Source: an uncultured Desulfosporosinus sp. (GTDB lineage Bacteria > Bacillota > Desulfitobacteriia > Desulfitobacteriales > Desulfitobacteriaceae). From it: 39,184 bases of DNA. Location of the stretch: NCBI GenBank assembly GCA_927405585.1, contig CAKMJS010000051.1, positions 1 through 39,184 on the forward strand, given 5' to 3'. The notes beneath the pieces are model-generated. The model did not search any database. It was given only the letters and a program-made list of their open reading frames with translations, and was not told the DNA's origin. Below, in pieces: positions 33,640-39,184 of this stretch (positions within the stretch are counted from its first letter, which is position 1; every line of letters begins with the position of its first letter). The position numbers and the translations under genes are program-made.

Positions 33640-33751
33640 TTGAGCACACCCTTTGTTCTTATTATTGGCCTATCTATTACCAACCGTTTCATCCCGACTT
33701 GGATTTTCTTCAAAAGCTGATTCGGCAACTTAAATTGTCTAGCCCAAGTTA

Positions 33752-34705
33752 TTAAGCATCAAACCATCCCTTATGTTTAAACCACAAGAACATTGAAATA
33801 CCGATACAGGTCATTATTCCTAAAGCCATGAAATAACCATATTCCCATGTTAATTCCGGCATATACTCAAAGTTCATGCCATAAATTCCGGCTACAAAGG
33901 TTAACGGAATGAAAATTGAAGTTATTACTGTCAAAACCATCATATTTGTATTCATACGGTTTGAATTTATAGACAAATAACTATCACGAAGGTCAGAAGT
34001 TATTTCTCTGCTTGACTCAAGCATATCTGAGAGTTTTAATAAATGATCATGTATGTTTGAAAAATATATTTTATGCTCGTTAAAGTTTGGTAGTCGTTCA
34101 GAATTTAATATTCTATACAACAAGTCTCTCATCGAAGATATGATTCTTCGTAGTTTCATTAGATCCCCTCTTATTTGAAATACCTCGTCTAACAATTTAT
34201 GGATAGACTTATTATCTGAATTTGAGTCTAAACCATCTAATTTATCCTCAATCTTGTAAACAGCTGGGAAAAACTGGTCAACTATTTTGTCAAGAATTTT
34301 ATACGCCACAAATGTGGGCCCTTTGTCCCAATTGCTTGGATCTCCAGTAACTCGTTCCCAAGCTTCATCTATTTCACCTGAGCTTTCCGTGTGGAACGAT
34401 ATAATATATTTTTGTTCAACAAATATGGATATCTCCGTTGGGCTTAGAGCATCCCTTCTTAAGGCATTAAGTATAAGAAAGCTGTAGCCTTCATAGTAGT
34501 CTAATTTCGGTTTGTTCAACGAAAAAAGGCAATCCTCTATAGACAACGGATGAAAATCGAAGTAATTACAAAGCAATTCTTTTTCAGGTTCGCAAGGGTT
34601 ATCAAAATCTACCCAATACCATAGAAGGTCATAGTCACTCAACCTATTTAGATCGAAGTCAAAAAAAGCCTCCGAGTTCTTCTTAATTCCAAAAGTTCGA
34701 ATCAA
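33752..34705 (-). CDS. CorA family magnesium/divalent cation channel
   Basis: 317 residues. A large cytoplasmic N-terminal domain (about 1-250, with the long helix around LRRIISSMRDLLYRILNSER) is followed by two membrane helices near the C-terminus. The first ends in the selectivity motif YGMN (GMN at 276-278), then the loop FEYMPELTWEYG and the second helix, and a basic tail KHKGWFDA. These features define CorA-type pentameric channels. The start follows AGGAGAATGAG on the minus strand. Upstream it is separated from the hybrid kinase by terminators. Confidence 0.93.
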   Translation of the reverse strand: MIRTFGIKKNSEAFFDFDLNRLSDYDLLWYWVDFDNPCEPEKELLCNYFDFHPLSIEDCLFSLNKPKLDYYEGYSFLILNALRRDALSPTEISIFVEQKYIISFHTESSGEIDEAWERVTGDPSNWDKGPTFVAYKILDKIVDQFFPAVYKIEDKLDGLDSNSDNKSIHKLLDEVFQIRGDLMKLRRIISSMRDLLYRILNSERLPNFNEHKIYFSNIHDHLLKLSDMLESSREITSDLRDSYLSINSNRMNTNMMVLTVITSIFIPLTFVAGIYGMNFEYMPELTWEYGYFMALGIMTCIGISMFLWFKHKGWFDA

Positions 34706-34799
34706 ACTAACTCATTCTCCTGTCTCGACTTTTAATTGAGTAATATATACTGACAGAATAATTTTATGGACATTGCAGATATAATTTGTGATTAAGAAA

Positions 34800-34826
34800 C
34801 AAAGTAATCCTCTATAGATTACTTTG
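34800..34826. terminator. hairpin
   Basis: CAAAGTAATC (34800-34809) pairs with GATTACTTTG (34817-34826), a perfect 10-bp stem that could stop transcription in either direction. Confidence 0.6.
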
Positions 34827-34945
34827 TTCAGCAGTATTTTTCAAGTTGTGGATTAGTATAGTTCTCCAGGACAATGGAACTAATAGTTGTGTAGTTTAAG
34901 CGTACAGCCTCCTTTGCGTGAAGAAGTATATAGGTGATATGACTG

Positions 34946-34979
34946 GTCAGGTAGTCTTAAAAGGGCCTGACATTTTTTT
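34946..34979 (+). terminator. terminator-like hairpin in the kinase leader
   Basis: GTCAGG (34946-34951) pairs with CCTGAC (34966-34971), followed by A and seven T residues. It lies 120 bases upstream of the hybrid kinase start, where it would either insulate the gene or act as an attenuator. Confidence 0.6.
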
Positions 34980-35101
34980 GGTCTATTTGGATTTTTTTTC
35001 ACGATTTTGGAAGGAAATTCAGGAAATTTGTTGAAATACTGTCAAAAGTATATTTTCGACACTCAAACCCTTGTTGGCACAGAGATACGGAGGATAAAAA
35101 T

Positions 35102-38100
35102 ATGACTAGAAAAAGAGATGACAATAGTAGATACGAAGAAGGCCAGAATAAGTTTGATGAGATTCCTGCTGAACATAATGAGGACCCTATTATGCAGAGA
35201 GATTTGTGCATACTTAAAAAAAATACTTCCAGTATGATAACAGAAAACTTCCAATTGTTATTTGAAAACATGATGGACGGTTTTTCCTATCATAAGATGA
35301 TCTTTGATTGTGAGGGTAAACCGACTGACTATGTTTTTTTAGAGATAAATCGTGCATTTGAAGAGCAAACAGGGTTGAGGAGAGAAAACCTTATCGGAAA
35401 AAGTGTCCTTGAAGTGTTACCAACTACTGAAAGTTATTGGATAGAAATATATGGTAGAATCACTACGACAGGAGTCCCAGAGAAATTTGAGAGTTATTCA
35501 AAGGAGCTTAGTAGGTGGTATGCGGTAAGTGCTTATTCCCCTAAAGCAAATCATTTTGCCGTTATTTCGAGAGATATCACCGCGAGAAAAAAAGCTGAAG
35601 AGACCCTAAAAGAAGTTAATTATGAACTAGAAAATAAAGTAATAGAGCGTACAATGCAATTAATGGATTTAAACTCTGAACTTGAAGAAACCAATGCAGA
35701 GTTAGAAGAATTAAATGCAATGCTCGAAGAAGAAATTACTAAACGCCAAAAAGCTGAAGAGGAACTTACGAAATTGAATGAAGGATTAGAAAACAAGGTT
35801 ATAGAACGTACATCTCAGTTACAGGACATGAATTCTATATTGGAAGAAGAAATTATTGAAAAAATTCGGGCTGAAAACGAATTGAATAAAGCAAGATTAT
35901 TCACTGACGCCTTATTTAATAGTGCGCCAGGGATGATCTATCTCTACGATGATAAAAGTAAGTTAGTGAGATGGAACAAGCAACACGAGGAGATGACAGG
36001 GTATACTACGAAAGAGCTAGATCATATGAATTTATTGAATTGGTTTGTGGGAGATGAGAAAAGCCAAACGGCTGTAATTGAAGGAATTAATAGGGTTAAT
36101 CAGTCAGGATTCGGAGATGCTGAAGCGGTTATACAAACAAAAGACGGCACAAAAATTCCGATGCATTTTACTGCCAGTTCAGTAGCTATTGATGGCAGAC
36201 AGTATTTTGCCGGTATAGGAATTGATATTACTGAGCGAAACTTATTAAACGATAGGCTGCGAAAATATCAAGTTCTCGCTGAAAAGACCAACGATGCAAT
36301 GATGTTCATAGATAAAGAAGGGAATATCCTCGAAGTCAATGAAGCTGCTGTAAGAATTTATGGGTATACATATAAAGAATTTTTGTCAATGACTATATTT
36401 GACCTGAGGCATACGAGCAAATCTTCAATTATTATTGATCAAATGGAATTAGCAGATAGAGAAGGAATTATTTTTGAAACTGTTCATTATCTAAAAGATG
36501 GTACTTTTATTAATGTTGAAGTAAGTTCACAAGGAACCTACTTAGAAAATAAACGTGTTCTTCTCAGCATAGTGAGAGATATAACGCAGCGAAAATTAAC
36601 TGAAGTCAAACTAAAAGAAAGTGAAGAGAAGTTTAAGGAAATCGCCGAAAATCTCGGCGAGGTGATTTGGGTTCGCCAGGACGGACAACTTGTTTATGTC
36701 AGTCCTGCATACGAGAAAATCTGGGGAAGAACCTCTCAAAATTTATACGATGACCCCGATTCATTTATTGAGTCCATCCACCCCGAAGATAGAGAACGAA
36801 TTATGCAAACTTACCTAGATGAGAACGACATATCAAACGGTCGGTTTGATGAACAGTACAGGATTATCAGGACAGATGGTGCAATCAGGTGGATCTGGTC
36901 GAGAAAGTACCCAATCTTTGACCAAAATGGGAATGTGATTCGGCTTTTAGGGATCAGTGATGATATAACCAAAATCAAAGAAACCGAGGAATCATTAATA
37001 TTGGCGATGGAAACAGCGGAAACAGCCAATAAAGCAAAAAGTCAGTTCCTCGCAAATATGAGCCATGAGATTAGAACCCCTATGAATGGTGTTATGGGGA
37101 TGTTGCAGCTGTTGCAAATGACAGAATTGACAAAAGAGCAGGCTAACTATATTAAGATATCTATGACATCTTCAGATGCTCTATTAAAGGTTATTAACGA
37201 TATCCTTGACTATTCAAAGATTGAAGCTGGAAAGATGGAACTAGAAAAGAACGCATTCTGTCTTTATGAATTCATTGAAGATCTCTCGATTCTATTCAAG
37301 CCTTCAACCCAAAATAAACGACTTATCTTGGATATGGAAATTGAGGATGATGTGCCAGAAATTGTAATAGGTGATTCCTTTAGATTAAGACAGATACTAT
37401 CAAACCTGATAGGTAATGCAATCAAATTTACTAACGAAGGAAGAATCGACATTACTATTAGGTATGTCGAAAAACTTGAAGCACAGAAAATGAAGCTGGA
37501 GTTTAAAGTTAAGGATACAGGGGTCGGTATACGTGAAGAGAGAATATATGAAATTTTCCAAAGTTTTAATCAAGCCGATTGCTCAACAACCAGACAATAT
37601 GGAGGAACTGGACTTGGATTAACCATATGTAAAGGTATAGTTGAAAAAATGAAGGGTGAAATCTGGGCAGAAAGCAAAGAAGGGGAAGGGAGCAGCTTTT
37701 ATTTCACTTGTGTATTGGGAGAATACGAGGGAGAAGATAACATTTGTACAGAGGGAATTCAACATATCGAGGACAGCTCAGATGAGTATTTCTTGAAGTT
37801 GCTAATTGCTGAGGATGATCCAACTAGTCGGGTCGTCATGGAACATCTCGTCAAACGAAAAGGGTGGCATGCTAAGTTAGCTAAAAACGGGAAAGAAGCT
37901 GTTGATGCTTATCGAGAATACACTTTTGATGTGATTCTTATGGATGTTCAGATGCCTATTCTTGATGGATATAAAGCGACAGGAGTAATCAGACAGCTTG
38001 AAGGTCAAAAAGGCGTGCACACACCCGTTATCGCCATGACTGCTTACGCATTAAAAGGAGACCGAGAAAAATGCATGGAATCTGGAATGGATGATTACCT

Positions 38101-38167
38101 TTCTAAACCAATTGATGCTGAAAAATTCTATGCAATTGTTGAAAAGTGGACGAAAAGTAAGAAATAA
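35102..38167 (+). CDS. multi-PAS hybrid sensor histidine kinase/response regulator
   Basis: 1021 residues, no membrane segment. PAS domain (about 45-155), long coiled coil with two similar segments (ELENKVIERTMQLMDLNSEL and GLENKVIERTSQLQDMNSIL), three more PAS domains (about 275-385, 392-505, 512-635, the last with a PAC-type WIWSRKYPIFDQNG). Then HisKA with phospho-acceptor His655 in NMSHEIRTPMNGVMG, HATPase (IGNAIKFTNEG, DTGVGI, GGTGLGLTI) and a C-terminal receiver domain with acidic pair AEDD, phospho-acceptor Asp948 in LMDVQMP and Lys1002 in LSKPID. A phosphorelay inside one protein; a downstream histidine phosphotransferase or output is not encoded nearby. GGAGG is 8 bases before ATG. 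Confidence 0.94.
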   Translation: MTRKRDDNSRYEEGQNKFDEIPAEHNEDPIMQRDLCILKKNTSSMITENFQLLFENMMDGFSYHKMIFDCEGKPTDYVFLEINRAFEEQTGLRRENLIGKSVLEVLPTTESYWIEIYGRITTTGVPEKFESYSKELSRWYAVSAYSPKANHFAVISRDITARKKAEETLKEVNYELENKVIERTMQLMDLNSELEETNAELEELNAMLEEEITKRQKAEEELTKLNEGLENKVIERTSQLQDMNSILEEEIIEKIRAENELNKARLFTDALFNSAPGMIYLYDDKSKLVRWNKQHEEMTGYTTKELDHMNLLNWFVGDEKSQTAVIEGINRVNQSGFGDAEAVIQTKDGTKIPMHFTASSVAIDGRQYFAGIGIDITERNLLNDRLRKYQVLAEKTNDAMMFIDKEGNILEVNEAAVRIYGYTYKEFLSMTIFDLRHTSKSSIIIDQMELADREGIIFETVHYLKDGTFINVEVSSQGTYLENKRVLLSIVRDITQRKLTEVKLKESEEKFKEIAENLGEVIWVRQDGQLVYVSPAYEKIWGRTSQNLYDDPDSFIESIHPEDRERIMQTYLDENDISNGRFDEQYRIIRTDGAIRWIWSRKYPIFDQNGNVIRLLGISDDITKIKETEESLILAMETAETANKAKSQFLANMSHEIRTPMNGVMGMLQLLQMTELTKEQANYIKISMTSSDALLKVINDILDYSKIEAGKMELEKNAFCLYEFIEDLSILFKPSTQNKRLILDMEIEDDVPEIVIGDSFRLRQILSNLIGNAIKFTNEGRIDITIRYVEKLEAQKMKLEFKVKDTGVGIREERIYEIFQSFNQADCSTTRQYGGTGLGLTICKGIVEKMKGEIWAESKEGEGSSFYFTCVLGEYEGEDNICTEGIQHIEDSSDEYFLKLLIAEDDPTSRVVMEHLVKRKGWHAKLAKNGKEAVDAYREYTFDVILMDVQMPILDGYKATGVIRQLEGQKGVHTPVIAMTAYALKGDREKCMESGMDDYLSKPIDAEKFYAIVEKWTKSKK

Positions 38168-38439
38168 GTAAATAGAACATTTATATCTCCGAGGTAGGGT
38201 ATCCATAGATAGGGATGAGGGTGGAGGAGTTAGAGTAAAAAGTACCCCAAAAGAGGTGTTTCTTCTTTAACGTCCCGAGTGTACCGAGGCGCGCCCCAAC
38301 CACATGCATTTTGTTCGAAACGCTAAAGACCGTTTTTCTCAAGCTCACGTCGATTTACTATGGTGTTTGAAAAAATATTTAATGCGTTGGTTGAGAAGAT
38401 AGAAGTTCTCACACCAACGCATTTTGTTATAAATTGAAG
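38168..38439. other. intergenic region with hairpin repeat
   Basis: No gene seen. Its right end is the second copy of the dispersed hairpin repeat, after which coding-like KtrB sequence begins abruptly. Confidence 0.5.
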
Positions 38440-38441
38440 AG
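38373..38441. repeat. dispersed hairpin repeat, copy 2
   Basis: Same unit as at 8024-8094: AAATATTTAATGCGTTGGTT, the stem arms 38381-38397 and 38406-38423, and the tail with TTGAAGAG. Differences are limited to the loop and a few flanking bases. Confidence 0.75.
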
Positions 38442-38969
38442 TAGGATGAGGGGGAGGACCACATCTACATTCTTTATCTTAATTCTACTAGGAGCATTAA
38501 GCTTCTTTTTATTAGAGAAAGACCTATTTATGGCAGACTTTCCTTGGCACGAAAAGGTATTCCATTCGTTGTTCTTTTCGGTTACTCCCCGAAATGGGGG
38601 TCTTGCTACATTAGATGTGAACATATTTAGTACACCGACTTTATTTATCACTTCAATATTAATGTTTATCGGGGCTTCGCCATCAAGTGTTGGTGGTGGC
38701 ATTAGAACCACAACATTACGGCAATTATCTTATTGGACAGTATTGAACAATATCCATTTATCGGCATAATATTTGAGGTGTGTTCAGCTTTTGGTACAAC
38801 TGGCTTATCTATGGGATTGACAACCTAATTATCAACACCAGGCAAATTCATAATTATAGCTTTAATGTTCATTGGTAGAATTGGTATTTTAAGCGCACTT
38901 TTGCTTACTAGCAGTAAATACGAAAAAGAACGTTATCATTTTCCCGAGGAAAAAGTTTTAATTGGTTAA
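38440..38969 (+). pseudogene. KtrB/TrkH potassium transporter remnant
   Basis: Pieces of a KtrB-type potassium channel subunit. Piece 1 (to about 38747): a membrane helix, then FFSVTPRNGGLATLDV (pore-loop region), LFITSILMFIGASPSSVGGG and IRTTT. Piece 2 (38748-38969, different frame): YPFIGIIFEVCSAFGTTGLS (the last pore-loop), an in-frame TAA after MGLTT, then LSTPGKFIIIALMFIGRIG and the C-terminus YHFPEEKVLIG. The N-terminal half and ~50 residues between the pieces are missing. The broken 5' end coincides with the hairpin repeat. Confidence 0.85.
38748..38856 (+). repeat. inverted repeat, left arm (inside the KtrB remnant)
   Basis: 109 bases, CAATATCCATTTATCGGCAT through GCAAATTCATAATTA, identical to the reverse complement of 39076-39184, including the premature TAA. 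Confidence 0.9.
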
Positions 38970-39075
38970 ATTAGTTTATGGAAAAATGATATAATTGTTT
39001 TAAGGCAATATGACTATAATCAATATAGCTCTTTTAACGTGACAGGGCACGTCGAGATAGTCTGGGCGCTCACTT

Positions 39076-39184
39076 TAATTATGAATTTGCCTGGTGTTGA
39101 TAATTAGGTTGTCAATCCCATAGATAAGCCAGTTGTACCAAAAGCTGAACACACCTCAAATATTATGCCGATAAATGGATATTG
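39076..39184 (-). repeat. inverted repeat, right arm at the window edge
   Basis: 109 bases that are the exact reverse complement of 38748-38856. The match runs to the last base of the window, so the repeat probably continues beyond it. The 219 bases between the arms hold the rest of the KtrB remnant and a GACAGGGCACGTCGAGATAG motif. Confidence 0.9.

Larger units (their letters stand above)
34706..35101. other. intergenic region between divergent corA and hybrid kinase
   Basis: Contains two terminator-like hairpins (34800-34826 and 34946-34971) and a good ribosome binding site (GGAGG at 35089-35093) for the kinase. No gene seen. Confidence 0.6.

Overview
The window looks like the chromosome of an endospore-forming, strictly anaerobic Gram-positive bacterium of the Desulfosporosinus/Desulfitobacterium type (Peptococcaceae). 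This is inferred from gene content: a clostridial pyruvate:ferredoxin oxidoreductase, two alpha/beta SASPs, SpoVT, a DUF3787 spore protein, remnants of spo0A, sigK and a Spo0E-like gene, a sigma-54 activator with a matching -24/-12 promoter, DUF3231 proteins and a probable selenoprotein. No rRNA, tRNA, CRISPR array or intact transposase was seen.

Layout. 0.2-1 kb: class I Fic toxin/antitoxin pair on the minus strand. 1.4-6.2 kb: a large YobI-like membrane P-loop NTPase, then a SEC-C zinc-motif protein whose reading continues in another frame. 6.5-9.5 kb: a DUF3231 gene, a chimeric permease/DUF3231 pseudogene, a 33-residue membrane peptide and a broken gene start. 9.6-14.6 kb: PFOR, then minus-strand spore genes (DUF3787, SASP, SpoVT). 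14.9-19.1 kb: small membrane or hypothetical proteins, a truncated isochorismatase and a broken Spo0E-like gene. 19.5-22 kb: orphan PAS histidine kinase. 22-25.2 kb: decayed stretch holding a second copy of the SASP locus and fossils of spo0A, sigK and an aldo/keto reductase. 25.4-30.1 kb: stand-alone GcvH, then a CBS-PAS-AAA+ sigma-54 activator, a sigma-54 promoter, an OsmC protein and a sodium:solute symporter, which look like one regulatory unit. 30.2-32.3 kb: truncated amidohydrolase, frameshifted alpha/beta hydrolase, unknown ORF. 32.5-34.7 kb, minus strand: a 95-residue protein with an in-frame UGA (probable selenocysteine in a CxxU motif), an atypical protein kinase and CorA. 35.1-38.2 kb: hybrid histidine kinase. 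38.4-39.2 kb: broken KtrB/TrkH gene whose 3' part is repeated in inverted orientation up to the window edge.

Two themes stand out. First, the window is rich in gene fossils (about eleven broken genes), several from sporulation control, beside well-preserved spore genes. Second, two compact functional units can be read from sequence alone: the sigma-54 activator/OsmC/symporter unit with its candidate binding sites, and the small selenoprotein gene with its own promoter, ribosome binding site and SECIS-like hairpin. The selenoprotein does not appear as one continuous ORF in a standard translation.
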